From: Oscillospiraceae bacterium
GTDB taxonomy: Bacteria; Bacillota; Clostridia; Oscillospirales; Oscillospiraceae
Assembly: GCA_020025675.1 (NCBI GenBank)
Contig: JAHHRS010000002.1
Span: 10,068-74,067 of the forward strand
Reading direction: 5' to 3'
Length of the DNA: 64,000 nucleotides
Numbering within the stretch: position 1 is the stretch's first letter; each line of letters begins with the position of its first letter. The position numbers and the translations under genes are program-made. The notes beneath the pieces were generated by a model. That model did no database searches. It was given only the letters and a program-made list of their open reading frames with translations, and had not been told where the DNA came from. Below, one piece after another: positions 24,076 to 33,102 of the stretch.

Positions 24076-26034
24076 TTATGCAGCCAGAGGCTGTTTTTTA
24101 GCGCCGAAATATTGTATTGCAACAACGGCAGCAAAAAGAACGAAGCCCACAATATCGGTTATAACCGTGGGATCCATCATCATAAGACCGGCAACACATA
24201 TTACTATTCGGCAGATCCAGTGCATTTTTCTGTACAGGTAGCCGTTCATGGAAGCGGCAACACCGAAAATACCGATAAGTGAACTTACAACTATCATCAC
24301 TACGCTGAGAGGTGTTGTGTCAATAAAGAGCATGGCGGGGTTCAGGCAGAATATATAGGGAACCACAAAGGCACCTATTGCAAGCTTTGTAGCGTTTACA
24401 CCGGTTTTCATGGGGTTTGACTTTGCTATGGCAGAGCCGGCATAAGCTGCCAGTGCTACGGGAGGTGTGATGTCAGCCACAATGCCGAAGTAGAACACGA
24501 AGAAATGAGCGGCAACCTTGGGAACACCTATTGTTATGAGAATAGGAGCACAGGTAGAGGCCATAATGCAGTAGTTTGCGGTGGTGGGAACACCCATGCC
24601 CAAAATTATGCAGCAAATCATGGTGAGGAAAAGCGCTACAAGAGTGGGATTTATAAAGCTGATCTGGGAGCTGATTGACACAACCCCGGATATAAGCTTT
24701 GAAGCAAGACCGGTGGCGGTTATGCAGCCGGCAATTATACCCGCCATAGAGCAGGCAACTGCAACAGTAATAGTGCCTTTTCCGCCTGCCTCCAGGGCAT
24801 CTAATATCTTCTTTATGCTTATTCTGTTTTCTTTATCGAAAAGACTGACAATAATAGTAACAAGAATGGCAACGGATGCGGAAAACTGCATTGTACGTGT
24901 TCCCGTAGTTACAAGGGCTACAAGAACCACCAGAGGCAGAAGCAGGTAAATGCGGCTCAGGAGCTTGCTGAATTTGGGAAGCTCTGAACGACTGATACCC
25001 TTTAGACCCAGCTTCTTGGCTTCAAGATGCACAGCAATAAATATGCCGGCAAAATACAAAACCGCAGGTAAAATGGCTCTTACAGCCACATAGCCATAGG
25101 TAACATTCATGTACTCTGCCATAAGAAAGGCAGCGGCACCCATAATGGGAGGCATTATTTGACCGCCGGTAGAGGCCGCAGCTTCAACGGCACCGGCAAA
25201 TTCCGGTTTGTAGCCTGTCTTTTTCATCATCGGAATAGTTACGGAACCGGTGGTGACAGTGTTACCGACAGAAGAGCCGGAAACCATTCCACAGAGTGCG
25301 GAGGAAATAACTGCCACTTTGGCAGGACCGCCGGAGTAAGAACCGACAAGAGAGTTGGCCAGATTTATAAAGAAAGCGGCAATTCCCGTTCTTTCAAGAA
25401 AAGCTCCGAAAATAATAAATACAACTATGTACTTGGCACATACCTGAACCGGAGTGGAGAGAACACCGCCGGTAGTGTAGAAAAGAGTGTAAAGCAGGCG
25501 CTCAAGTCCGATACCTGTGGAAAAGGTATATATAAGTATGGCTCCTGCAACGCAGAGAATAGGCCACCCAACGCATCTGCGGCACAGCTCCATCAGGCAG
25601 AGTATTCCCACTATACCGATGACCGTGTATAAAGGAGTCATTTTTGAGGCGCTGGTCAGAACCTTTACAAGTGTGTCATACTGGGCACAGTAGAAAAAGA
25701 AAGCGCCTGATCCGGCTATCATAAGAACAAAGTCGTACCACGGGATATGGTTTACACGGACGTGTTGCTTTGAAGCAGGATAAGTCAGATAGCCCATAAT
25801 AATTATAAGGGCCATAAATATCGTAAGTCGTTTTTCCAGCGCCGCAACGCTCCAAAGAGTGGAGAAAATGCAGTACACGGAAAAAGCAACCATTATGAGA
25901 CGTACTGCTAAACCGGTTTTTCCTTCCCATATACGGGTGTTGGATTCACGGTCGTATTTACGCATCAACTCTTCAACGTCTTTTGCTGAGCTGTCATTGT
26001 GAATTTCAATTTTTTTCTCATCTTTATTTGACAT
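24076..26034 (-). CDS. TRAP transporter fused permease (TAXI type)
   Basis: A secondary transporter in which the small (DctQ-like) and large (DctM-like) membrane subunits are one chain of about 652 residues with many transmembrane helices, usual for TAXI systems. The soluble N-terminus (IEIHNDSSAKDVEELMRKYD) precedes the first helix; the large-subunit signatures SGSSVGNTVTTGSVTIPMMK and GGQIMPPIMGAAAFLMAEYM are clear. I chose the ATG at 26034, eleven bases after AAAGGAG, over a TTG at 26064. Its binding protein is encoded just upstream, separated by a hairpin. Substrate is unknown; C4-dicarboxylates or glutamate-like acids are possible. Confidence 0.92.
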   Translation of the reverse strand: MSNKDEKKIEIHNDSSAKDVEELMRKYDRESNTRIWEGKTGLAVRLIMVAFSVYCIFSTLWSVAALEKRLTIFMALIIIMGYLTYPASKQHVRVNHIPWYDFVLMIAGSGAFFFYCAQYDTLVKVLTSASKMTPLYTVIGIVGILCLMELCRRCVGWPILCVAGAILIYTFSTGIGLERLLYTLFYTTGGVLSTPVQVCAKYIVVFIIFGAFLERTGIAAFFINLANSLVGSYSGGPAKVAVISSALCGMVSGSSVGNTVTTGSVTIPMMKKTGYKPEFAGAVEAAASTGGQIMPPIMGAAAFLMAEYMNVTYGYVAVRAILPAVLYFAGIFIAVHLEAKKLGLKGISRSELPKFSKLLSRIYLLLPLVVLVALVTTGTRTMQFSASVAILVTIIVSLFDKENRISIKKILDALEAGGKGTITVAVACSMAGIIAGCITATGLASKLISGVVSISSQISFINPTLVALFLTMICCIILGMGVPTTANYCIMASTCAPILITIGVPKVAAHFFVFYFGIVADITPPVALAAYAGSAIAKSNPMKTGVNATKLAIGAFVVPYIFCLNPAMLFIDTTPLSVVMIVVSSLIGIFGVAASMNGYLYRKMHWICRIVICVAGLMMMDPTVITDIVGFVLFAAVVAIQYFGAKKQPLAA

Positions 26035-26073
26035 GCCAGGGTTACGCTCCTTTCTCTGTAACAAACAATATAA

Positions 26074-26106
26074 AAAGCTACGGCATTATAAAAGCGCCGT
26101 AGCTTT
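26074..26106 (-). terminator. Intercistronic hairpin between TAXI binding protein and permease
   Basis: An 11-bp stem (AAAGCTACGGC and complement) followed by TTTTTAT on the minus strand. It would stop part of the transcription and leave the binding protein in excess of the permease. Confidence 0.8.
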
Positions 26107-26120
26107 GCAATGCAACACTA

Positions 26121-27080
26121 TTACTTGACGGAAGTTTCAAAACCCTTCTCAGCAAAGTATTTTGCGGCGCCGGGATGATAGGGAACATCTGTGATGGAGG
26201 AAGCGAACTCAAGATTCAGATCCACAGCCTTACCATGCTGTATATCGGCACTGTTTTCAAATATCGTAGAGACAAATTTGTATATAGCGTCCTCTGACAC
26301 ATCATTTCTTGCCAAGACAACAGCACCCACAGCTACGGTCTGAACATCTTCGGGCATACCGTAAAGCTCAGCGGAAACGGTATTTTTGGTGTAGTAGGGA
26401 GACTTGGCTATAAGAGCGTCAACGTGCTCATCATCAATACCCACAAGGTAGACCTGACCTGAGGTGGAAAGGTCGGTAATGGCATTTGTAGGAGCTCCGG
26501 CCACGATGAATGCAGCGTCTATCTTACCGTCCTTAAGGCTTTCGGCACTGTCTCCGAAACTCTGGTAGACAGGCTTAATGTCATTCTCAGTGAGACCGTA
26601 GGCTCCCAGAACGTCAATAGCATTAAAGTAAACACCGGAACCGGGAGCACCGATGGATACAGACTTACCCTTCAGGTCGGCAACAGTCTTAATATCCTTA
26701 TTCATGGTGACTATCTGCACCTGCTCCATGTAGAGAGCAGCCACCACGGAAAAGTCCTTAACAGCACCGGTCTCGGCAAAAAGGTTTGTACCGTTGTAAG
26801 CATAACTCATAACGTCAGACTGGCAGAAACCAAGCTGAACAGCACCGGACTTCAGGTCTTCCACATTTGCCTGAGAACCGTTGCCGGCAACAGCAGTAAC
26901 GTTGAGGCCTGCATTTGAGGAAACAAACTGAGACAGAACACTTCCGTAAGCATAATATGTACCGGTGTCTCCGCCGGTGGTAAATACAAGAGACTCAGCC
27001 TTTTCACCGTCCTGACCGCCGCATGCACAGAGTGCAAAGACAAGGCAGAGTGCTGACACAATAGCAATAAACTTCTTCAT
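26121..27080 (-). CDS. TAXI-family TRAP solute-binding lipoprotein
   Basis: The extracytoplasmic receptor of the TRAP system, 319 residues. The signal peptide ends in a lipobox (LVFALCAC, acylated cysteine near residue 20). The mature protein begins with the TAXI signature (LVFTTGGDTGTYYAYGSVLS), with AVAGNGSQANVEDLKSGAVQ and KGKSVSIGAPGSGVYFNAID further on. Conserved ligand-pocket residues appear intact. GGAGGT precedes the ATG. Promoter and a palindromic candidate operator lie upstream (27127-27183). Confidence 0.93.
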   Translation of the reverse strand: MKKFIAIVSALCLVFALCACGGQDGEKAESLVFTTGGDTGTYYAYGSVLSQFVSSNAGLNVTAVAGNGSQANVEDLKSGAVQLGFCQSDVMSYAYNGTNLFAETGAVKDFSVVAALYMEQVQIVTMNKDIKTVADLKGKSVSIGAPGSGVYFNAIDVLGAYGLTENDIKPVYQSFGDSAESLKDGKIDAAFIVAGAPTNAITDLSTSGQVYLVGIDDEHVDALIAKSPYYTKNTVSAELYGMPEDVQTVAVGAVVLARNDVSEDAIYKFVSTIFENSADIQHGKAVDLNLEFASSITDVPYHPGAAKYFAEKGFETSVK

Positions 27081-27126
27081 TTTTTACCTCCGATTTAGTT
27101 TTGATATATAATATAATAATGTGTCT

Positions 27127-27155
27127 ATAATACTACAACTAATTAAACTTTGCAA
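27127..27155 (-). promoter_or_regulatory. Promoter of the TAXI-TRAP genes
   Basis: TTGCAA (27155-27150), a 17-bp spacer and TATTAT (27132-27127) on the minus strand. Confidence 0.75.
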
Positions 27156-27164
27156 GAGTAAATC

Positions 27165-27183
27165 GACAAATTGCAAATTTGTC
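27165..27183. promoter_or_regulatory. Palindromic candidate operator upstream of the TAXI promoter
   Basis: GACAAAT-TGCAA-ATTTGTC, 7-bp arms around five bases, centred about 20 bp upstream of the -35. The position suits an activator or repressor site; the regulator is unknown. Confidence 0.4.
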
Positions 27184-27340
27184 ATAAAAAATATCATATT
27201 TTTTTTCGAATATTTGCAAGAAAAGTCAACGAATATCGGATAGAGAAATTATATAAAGGGTCATAAAACATAAAAAGGGCTTGCCAAAATGAGTAATTTA
27301 GGGGATAATTAAATAAAATGTTTAGGGAGGAAAATGTAGA

Positions 27341-28177
27341 TTGTCATTTAGACTTATTGCCTTTGATTTGGACGGGACCCTGCTTGATGACAGCAAAGAA
27401 CTGACGGCGGAAAACCTGGGCGCCCTCCGTGAAGCAGCAGAGCACGGCGTGGTGCTTGTACCGGCTACGGGACGTATTTATCCCGCAATCCCGGAATATT
27501 TAAAGAATTTAAGCTTTATAAGATACTATATTCTTACAAACGGAGCCTATGTTTACGATAGCTTAGAGGATAAAGTTATCTTCAAAGGAGAGATTCCATC
27601 TGAACTTGCCTTGCGCTGTATCCGATATATGGACTCACTTCCTGTAATATATGATTGTTATCAGGATAATCAGGGCTATATGTCTGAAAGCATGTATAGC
27701 ATTGCGGAAAGATTTTTCCCGGATCAGCCACATATGCTGGAAATGGTAAAACGGCTCAGAAAGCCGGTTCCCGATCTTTACCAATTTCTTGCTTCAAACG
27801 GAAAAGGTGTACAAAAGCTCCAGATGTTCTTTATGGAAAAGGACATGGAACAGCGAGAGAGACAGTTAAAAACCTTTTCATCGGTTTTTCCTGAGCTGGC
27901 AGCTACAAGTTCTGTTAAAAACAACATTGAAATTAACAGCATAGATGCCGGAAAAGGCAAGGCACTTATGGCGCTGGCAGAGCTTCTCAAAATAGGCAGG
28001 GAAGAAACGGCAGCATTTGGGGACGGAACAAACGATATAGAGATGCTGAAAGCCGCCGGTTGCGGCATTGCTATGGAAAACGCATCAGACGAAGTAAAGT
28101 CTGCCGCAGACATTATAACCGCTAACAATAACGACTCCGGAGTTGCAAAGGGAATAAAATTGCTTTTAGATAGATAA
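27341..28177 (+). CDS. HAD-superfamily (Cof-type) phosphatase
   Basis: A 278-residue HAD hydrolase of the Cof/YidA type. Motif I is FDLDGTLLDD near residues 8-17, motif II is the Thr in VPATGR, and the late motif FGDGTNDIEMLKAAG near 226-240 carries the metal-binding aspartates. A C2-type cap lies between. Such enzymes dephosphorylate small sugar phosphates or cofactors; the substrate is not visible. Translation starts at a TTG ten bases after AGGGAGG. It is followed by plsY after 13 bp. Confidence 0.9.
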   Translation: MSFRLIAFDLDGTLLDDSKELTAENLGALREAAEHGVVLVPATGRIYPAIPEYLKNLSFIRYYILTNGAYVYDSLEDKVIFKGEIPSELALRCIRYMDSLPVIYDCYQDNQGYMSESMYSIAERFFPDQPHMLEMVKRLRKPVPDLYQFLASNGKGVQKLQMFFMEKDMEQRERQLKTFSSVFPELAATSSVKNNIEINSIDAGKGKALMALAELLKIGREETAAFGDGTNDIEMLKAAGCGIAMENASDEVKSAADIITANNNDSGVAKGIKLLLDR

Positions 28178-28190
28178 ACGGGAGAAGGAT

Positions 28191-28838
28191 ATGAATTTTA
28201 GTGTACCGGTACAGGTTTTAATAAGTATTGTTATAGGCTATTTTTTGGGAAACATAAGTCCGTCATATGTAATAGGTAAAATAAAGGGATATGATGTGCG
28301 GGAAAACGGCTCTAAAAATGCGGGCGCTTCAAATGTGCTTATAATTTCGGGCAAGCCGGCCTTTTTTGTTGTGGCGGTTATCGATATATTTAAAGCGTGG
28401 TTTTCCTTCTGGATATGTACAAGACTGTTCCCTGAACTGGAATATGCAGGCATCATTGGCGGAGTTTTCTGCGTTATAGGCCATATGTTTCCGCTGTTTC
28501 TGCATTTCAGAGGGGGAAAAGGCTTTGCCTGTCTGGCGGGGCTGTGCCTGGGATACAGTCCCAGAGTTCTGCTTCTTATGTTTTTCATAGCTCTTGGCAT
28601 TGCCTTTATTACAAACTACGTCTCCATAGTAACAAGCTCAATGTCAGTGATTTTCCCTATATATTACGGCGTTACAACAAGCTCATGGCTGGGAGCTGCC
28701 ATACTGGCTATCCCGGCAGTGCCGATTTTCCTGAAGCATATGGAAAATTTCCGCCGCATAAAGGCCGGACAGGAGCTGCACATGAGTTACTTGTGGAAAA
28801 AAGATAAGGAGCTTGAAAGAGCGGGATACGAGAGATAA
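28191..28838 (+). CDS. plsY: Acyl-phosphate:glycerol-3-phosphate acyltransferase
   Basis: An integral membrane enzyme that puts the first acyl chain on glycerol 3-phosphate, using acyl phosphate. The 215 residues have about five helices and the three family motifs: GNISPSYVIGK near 20-30, SKNAGASNVL near 42-51, and GHMFPLFLHFRGGKGFA near 98-114. A basic C-terminal tail (LWKKDKELERAGYER) ends the protein. GGAGAAGG lies before the ATG. It shares a transcript with the HAD gene. Confidence 0.92.
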   Translation: MNFSVPVQVLISIVIGYFLGNISPSYVIGKIKGYDVRENGSKNAGASNVLIISGKPAFFVVAVIDIFKAWFSFWICTRLFPELEYAGIIGGVFCVIGHMFPLFLHFRGGKGFACLAGLCLGYSPRVLLLMFFIALGIAFITNYVSIVTSSMSVIFPIYYGVTTSSWLGAAILAIPAVPIFLKHMENFRRIKAGQELHMSYLWKKDKELERAGYER

Positions 28839-28863
28839 TTAAACGGCCGCCGTTTTTACGCTG

Positions 28864-28897
28864 AAAAGCAGTAAACCTTTTCGGTTTACTGCTTTTT
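28864..28897. terminator. Bidirectional terminator after plsY
   Basis: A perfect 14-bp stem (AAAAGCAGTAAACC and complement) with a 5-nt loop, between convergent plsY and trxB. Confidence 0.92.
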
Positions 28898-28915
28898 CTG
28901 TCTAAATAGGCAACA

Positions 28916-29821
28916 CTAAAGACTGTCTATATATTCGCAGGCTGCAAGAGCTGCGGAAGTGCCGTCGGCAACGGCAGTGGTAAGCTGATGAACTTTTTTC
29001 CTGCGGCAGTCACCGGCTACGAAAATGTCAGGAGATATTGTGGTGCAGTTTTCGTCTGAATTTGCGTAACCCTCAGTATCCAGTACCATGAGAGGAGAGA
29101 AAGCGCCAATATCAGGTTTGTGCCCGATAGCTACAAACAGTCCCTCTACATTAAGCTCTCTTTCTCCTGACGGAGTTTTAAGCAGGAGGGAGCGAAGCTC
29201 AGAATCGCCGTTAAGAGCTGTGATAGTGGAATTTAGGATAAATTCAACATTTTCTTTCTTTCTGAGGGCCTCTACCAGCTTCAATTCACCCCTGAAGCTA
29301 TCCCTGCGATGGATAAGATATACCTTGGAACAATTTTCACTTAAAAGCATTGCGTCCTGCAGTGCAGAATTGCCTCCGCCTGCCACAGCTACCGGCTTGT
29401 CTTTATAGAATATACCGTCGCACAGGGCACAGAAACATACTCCGTTTCCCACAAGGGCTTCTTCGTTTTCAAGCCCCAACATTCTGGGTTTTGCACCTGC
29501 TGCTATTATTACGGCTTTTGCCTCAAATTCTGCACCGGAAAGACACTTTATAAGTCTGTGTCCGGGCTGTCCCATAATTTCCGAAACCTCTTCAAGCTCA
29601 ACATCGGCACCCTGTTCCATGGCCTGATTGAGAAGCTTATCCCCAAGCTCTGCGCCGCTGACGGACACAAAACCCGGATAGTTTTCAACTCTCGGAGACC
29701 ATGCTATCTGCCCCCCAAAGCCGTCCTTTTCTATTACAAGTGCGGATTTTCCGGCCCGCCTTACATAGGTGGCGGCGGTAAGACCGGCGGGGCCTCCGCC
29801 TACTATAACTACATCGAACAT
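28916..29821 (-). CDS. trxB: Thioredoxin-disulfide reductase
   Basis: An FAD- and NADPH-type flavoprotein that reduces a dithiol redoxin, 301 residues. The FAD loop VGGGPAGLTAATYVRRAG near 7-24, the redox pair CALCDG near 134-139 (usual CATCDG), the pyridine-nucleotide loop AVAGGGNSALQDAMLL and the FAD tail FVAGDCRRKKVHQLTTAV are visible. It follows nrdD by 48 bp with an attenuating hairpin in between, so it is the third gene of the nrdG-nrdD-trxB unit and a plausible electron source for the redoxin domain fused to NrdD. Confidence 0.94.
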   Translation of the reverse strand: MFDVVIVGGGPAGLTAATYVRRAGKSALVIEKDGFGGQIAWSPRVENYPGFVSVSGAELGDKLLNQAMEQGADVELEEVSEIMGQPGHRLIKCLSGAEFEAKAVIIAAGAKPRMLGLENEEALVGNGVCFCALCDGIFYKDKPVAVAGGGNSALQDAMLLSENCSKVYLIHRRDSFRGELKLVEALRKKENVEFILNSTITALNGDSELRSLLLKTPSGERELNVEGLFVAIGHKPDIGAFSPLMVLDTEGYANSDENCTTISPDIFVAGDCRRKKVHQLTTAVADGTSAALAACEYIDSL

Positions 29822-29837
29822 GTTAATTTCCTTTCAA

Positions 29838-29863
29838 AAAAGGCCGACTGCTGTCGGCCTTTT
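29838..29863 (-). terminator. Hairpin between nrdD and trxB
   Basis: An 11-bp stem (AAAAGGCCGAC and complement) with a 4-nt loop and a T-run on the minus strand. It would terminate or reduce read-through from nrdD into trxB. Confidence 0.85.
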
Positions 29864-29869
29864 CAGTTT

Positions 29870-32257
29870 TTAATTTGACTGTATGCTGTTAAGGTATTGC
29901 TTTATAGCACCTGCTCCTGCATACTTTTCATATGTTCCGCCCTTGGTAATAACCAAAGTGGGAGCCTGCTTTACACCGTAGGAGGCGGTAAGCTCGGGAT
30001 TTTCCTCTGCCATCAGCTTTTCGTACTTAAAGCCCGCCTTATCAAGATAGGAGCAGGCTATACGGCAGTTGGGACAGGTGGGAGTGGCAAAAAGTATTGC
30101 CTTATCCTCAGCGGGAGCTTCTGCTGCCTTTGCCTGAGGTGCTGCGGCAGGAGCGTCAGCATTGAGAGGGCCTTCGTGGCGCAGGTGAGAAGCACCGATG
30201 TCGTATACACGGCGATCCTTATATTCCTGAGCCTTTCCTGCGTTCCAGTTCTGTACAGGTCTGTAATAGCCGGTTATACGGCTGTATACCTCAGCGTTCT
30301 CTCCGCAGTGGGGGCAGGTAAACTGCTCGCCTGTCAGGTAGCCGTGGTTTTTGCACACGGAGTAGGTGGGGGAGAGGGTGTAGTAAGGCAGCTTATAATT
30401 TTCGGCTATCTTACGCACAAGGTTTGCGGCGGCTTCCCAGCTGGGGAGTTTTTCGCCTAAGAAGGCGTGGAAAACCGTACCGGAGGTATAGCGTGTCTGC
30501 AAATCGTCCTGAATGTCCAGAGCGTCAAAAATATCTTCGGTGTAGTTAACAGGCAGGTGAGAAGAGTTAGTGTAGTAGGGAGTGCCGTCAGGCTCACCGG
30601 AGGTAATGATGTCGGGGAATGCCTCAACATCATGCTTTGCCAAACGGTAGGATGTGGACTCGGCAGGGGTGGCTTCCAGATTGTAGAGGTCGCCGTAAAG
30701 CTCCTGATAGTCGCTGAGACGCTCTCTCATGTGATCCAGAACCTGCTTTGTAAATTCCTGACACTCTGGGTGGGTCATATCTTTTCTTATCCACTTGGCG
30801 TTGAGACCGGCCTCGTTCATACCCACTAAACCGATAGTGGAGAAGTGGTTCTCAAAGCTTCCCAGATAGTACTTTGTGTAGGGATACAGACCTTCGTTGA
30901 GAAGCTTTGTAATTACGTCACGCTTTATTTTAAGGGAGCGGGCGGCAATATCCATAAGCTTATCAAGGCGATTGTAGAAATCTGCCTCGTCGGATGAAAG
31001 ATATGCAAGTCTGGGCATATTGAGAGTGACAACGCCGATAGAACCGGTGCTTTCACCGGAGCCGAAGTAACCGCCGGATTTCTTTCTGAGCTCCCGGAGG
31101 TCAAGGCGCAGACGGCAGCACATAGAGCGAACGTCTGAGGGCTCCATATCGGAGTTTATATAGTTGGAGAAGTAGGGGGTGCCGTATTTTGCGGTCATTT
31201 CAAAAAGAAGCTTGTTGTTCTCGGTAGGAGACCAGTCAAAGTCACGGGTAATGGAGTAGGTGGGGATGGGGTACTGGAACCCGCGGCCGTTGGCATCGCC
31301 CTCAATCATAACATCGATGAAGGCCTTGTTTACCATATCCATTTCCTTCTTGCAGTCGCCGTAAGTGAAGTCCTGCTCTTTACCGCCTACAATAGCGGGC
31401 AGGTCTTTAAGGTCTGCGGGAACAGTCCAGTCCAGAGTGATGTTTGAGAAAGGAGCCTGAGTTCCCCAGCGAGAGGGGGTGTTAACTCCGAAAACAAATG
31501 ACTGAATGCACTGCTTTACCTCTTTATAGCTAAGATTATCAACTTTCACGAAGGGAGCAAGATAAGTATCAAAGGAAGAAAAAGCCTGAGCGCCTGCCCA
31601 TTCATTCTGCATAATACCAAGGAAGTTTACCATCTGGTTGCAAAGGGTGGACAGGTGACTTGCAGGAGAAGAGTTAATCTTTCCCGGAATACCGAGACCC
31701 TGAGTGATGAGCTGTTTTAAACTCCAACCGGCACAGTAGCCGGTGAGCATGCTTAAATCATGGATGTGCATGTCGCAGTTTCTGTGAGCGTTGCTTATCT
31801 CATCGTCATATACCTCACTAAGCCAGTAGTTTGCAGTAATGGCGCCTGAATTGGAGAGAATGAGACCGCCTACTGAGTAGGTAACAGTGGAATTTTCCTT
31901 TACCCGCCAGTCCGAAACATTAAGGTACTTGTCCACTGTCTCTTTGTAGTCAAGGTAAGTGGAACCCATGTTGCGAAGTTTCTCTCTCTGCTTGCGGTAG
32001 AGGATGTATGACTTTGCAACACCTTCGTAGCCGCCGCGGGACAAAACTGCCTCCACGCTGTCCTGAATGTCTTCAACGGAAACAAATCCGTCCTTTATTT
32101 TATCCTGAAAGTCAGCAGTGACCTTCAAAGCGAGAAAATCTATAACGCTGTCGTTATACTGAGTGTCTGTTGCATCGAACGCTTTCTTTATAGCTGCGGC
32201 TATTTTTTTTATGTTAAAGTCAACCAGCTTACCGTCGCGCTTTATTACCTGATACAT
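29870..32257 (-). CDS. nrdD: Anaerobic ribonucleoside-triphosphate reductase with fused C-terminal redoxin domain
   Basis: The class III, glycyl-radical ribonucleotide reductase making dNTPs without oxygen. The 795 residues comprise an N-terminal ATP-cone (1-90, MYQVIKRDGKLVDFNIKKI), the catalytic barrel, a zinc-binding segment (CKNHGYLTGEQFTCPHCG) and the glycyl-radical loop (RITGYYRPVQNWNAGKA). Unusually, an Ala/Pro linker (about 696-719) leads to a complete thioredoxin/glutaredoxin-like domain (720-795) with an active-site CPNC at 728-731 and the cis-proline in VKQAPTLVI. Redoxin-dependent NrdD types are known to take electrons from thioredoxin-like proteins rather than formate, so the fusion is likely a built-in reductant. 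Confidence 0.95.
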   Translation of the reverse strand: MYQVIKRDGKLVDFNIKKIAAAIKKAFDATDTQYNDSVIDFLALKVTADFQDKIKDGFVSVEDIQDSVEAVLSRGGYEGVAKSYILYRKQREKLRNMGSTYLDYKETVDKYLNVSDWRVKENSTVTYSVGGLILSNSGAITANYWLSEVYDDEISNAHRNCDMHIHDLSMLTGYCAGWSLKQLITQGLGIPGKINSSPASHLSTLCNQMVNFLGIMQNEWAGAQAFSSFDTYLAPFVKVDNLSYKEVKQCIQSFVFGVNTPSRWGTQAPFSNITLDWTVPADLKDLPAIVGGKEQDFTYGDCKKEMDMVNKAFIDVMIEGDANGRGFQYPIPTYSITRDFDWSPTENNKLLFEMTAKYGTPYFSNYINSDMEPSDVRSMCCRLRLDLRELRKKSGGYFGSGESTGSIGVVTLNMPRLAYLSSDEADFYNRLDKLMDIAARSLKIKRDVITKLLNEGLYPYTKYYLGSFENHFSTIGLVGMNEAGLNAKWIRKDMTHPECQEFTKQVLDHMRERLSDYQELYGDLYNLEATPAESTSYRLAKHDVEAFPDIITSGEPDGTPYYTNSSHLPVNYTEDIFDALDIQDDLQTRYTSGTVFHAFLGEKLPSWEAAANLVRKIAENYKLPYYTLSPTYSVCKNHGYLTGEQFTCPHCGENAEVYSRITGYYRPVQNWNAGKAQEYKDRRVYDIGASHLRHEGPLNADAPAAAPQAKAAEAPAEDKAILFATPTCPNCRIACSYLDKAGFKYEKLMAEENPELTASYGVKQAPTLVITKGGTYEKYAGAGAIKQYLNSIQSN

Positions 32258-32279
32258 ATACTTTATCCTCCTTTAAATT

Positions 32280-32972
32280 TCAAACTCCGCGGAGCTCCGC
32301 AGCGGGGACAAACTCTAATGCCGCATTACGAAGAAGCTCCATTTCCTTTTCGTCAAATGCTCCGAGACAATTATTGCAGAGAATGTCTCCGGAGTCTTTG
32401 AACTGCTGTAAATAATATTCCTTTGCGCCCTTTATCCACTTTGCCGCCTCTTTTATACTCTCGGCGGTGTGCAGCCCCTTTACAGCAGTGGTTCTGAATT
32501 CATAATCCACAGTACCTAAAAGGAGAAAATCCTTTGAGCGCTCTATATCTGCCATATTGACTTTTACACCCACTGTCTTTTCGTAAAGAGCAGGGGAGTT
32601 TTTAATGTCCATGGCCACCCTGTCTACAAGCCCTGCCTTACAGAGCTCAATAAGCTTTTCGGGGAATGAGCCGTTGGTATCCAGTTTTACTTTATAACCA
32701 AGATCTTTTACTTTTTTAAGGAGCAAATCTATATCCTTATGTAAAAGCGGCTCTCCGCCGGTTATTGCCACCCCGTCCAAAATGCCTTGACGTTTCTTTA
32801 AAAATGTCAGCACCGCTTCTTCACTGCTGTCATGAACCATTCTCTCAGGCAGCACCAGAGAGGCATTATGACAGAAGGGACAGCGGAAGTTACAGCCACC
32901 TGTAAAGACAGTACATGCAACTTTGCCGGGGTAATCCAGTAATGTTAGCTTTTGCAATCCGGAAATAAGCAT
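32280..32972 (-). CDS. nrdG: Anaerobic ribonucleotide reductase activating enzyme
   Basis: A radical-SAM protein that installs the glycyl radical in NrdD. The 230 residues have the 4Fe-4S motif CNFRCPFC at 27-34, the SAM-binding GGEPLL motif near 96, and the N-terminus LLDYPGKVACTVFTGG typical of this longer anaerobic activase type. GGAGG lies ten bases before the ATG. It is promoter-proximal and is followed by nrdD after 22 bp. Two NrdR-like boxes and a consensus promoter lie directly upstream. Confidence 0.94.
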   Translation of the reverse strand: MLISGLQKLTLLDYPGKVACTVFTGGCNFRCPFCHNASLVLPERMVHDSSEEAVLTFLKKRQGILDGVAITGGEPLLHKDIDLLLKKVKDLGYKVKLDTNGSFPEKLIELCKAGLVDRVAMDIKNSPALYEKTVGVKVNMADIERSKDFLLLGTVDYEFRTTAVKGLHTAESIKEAAKWIKGAKEYYLQQFKDSGDILCNNCLGAFDEKEMELLRNAALEFVPAAELRGV

Positions 32973-33008
32973 AAGAAAAAGCCTCCAGTCCTATTTACCA
33001 CTTGCAAT

Positions 33009-33037
33009 ATAATATCCGCAAACATTCATTTTGTCAA
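33009..33037 (-). promoter_or_regulatory. Promoter of nrdG-nrdD-trxB
   Basis: Consensus TTGACA (33037-33032), exactly 17 bp, then TATTAT (33014-33009) on the minus strand. Confidence 0.9.
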
Positions 33038-33045
33038 GGAGCAAA

Positions 33046-33061
33046 TTACAACATATTGTGT
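33046..33061. promoter_or_regulatory. NrdR box 1
   Basis: TTACAACATATTGTGT matches the published NrdR pattern (aCaCwAtATaTwGtgt) at 13 of 16 positions, directly upstream of the nrdG -35. Confidence 0.7.
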
Positions 33062-33086
33062 TGTAACCGACTTGCAACCTCTAAAA

Positions 33087-33102
33087 CCACAAAATATGGT
33101 GT
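33087..33102. promoter_or_regulatory. NrdR box 2
   Basis: CCACAAAATATGGTGT matches the NrdR pattern at 13 of 16 positions, 41 bp from box 1, close to four helical turns, so both boxes face the same side of the DNA. Confidence 0.7.
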
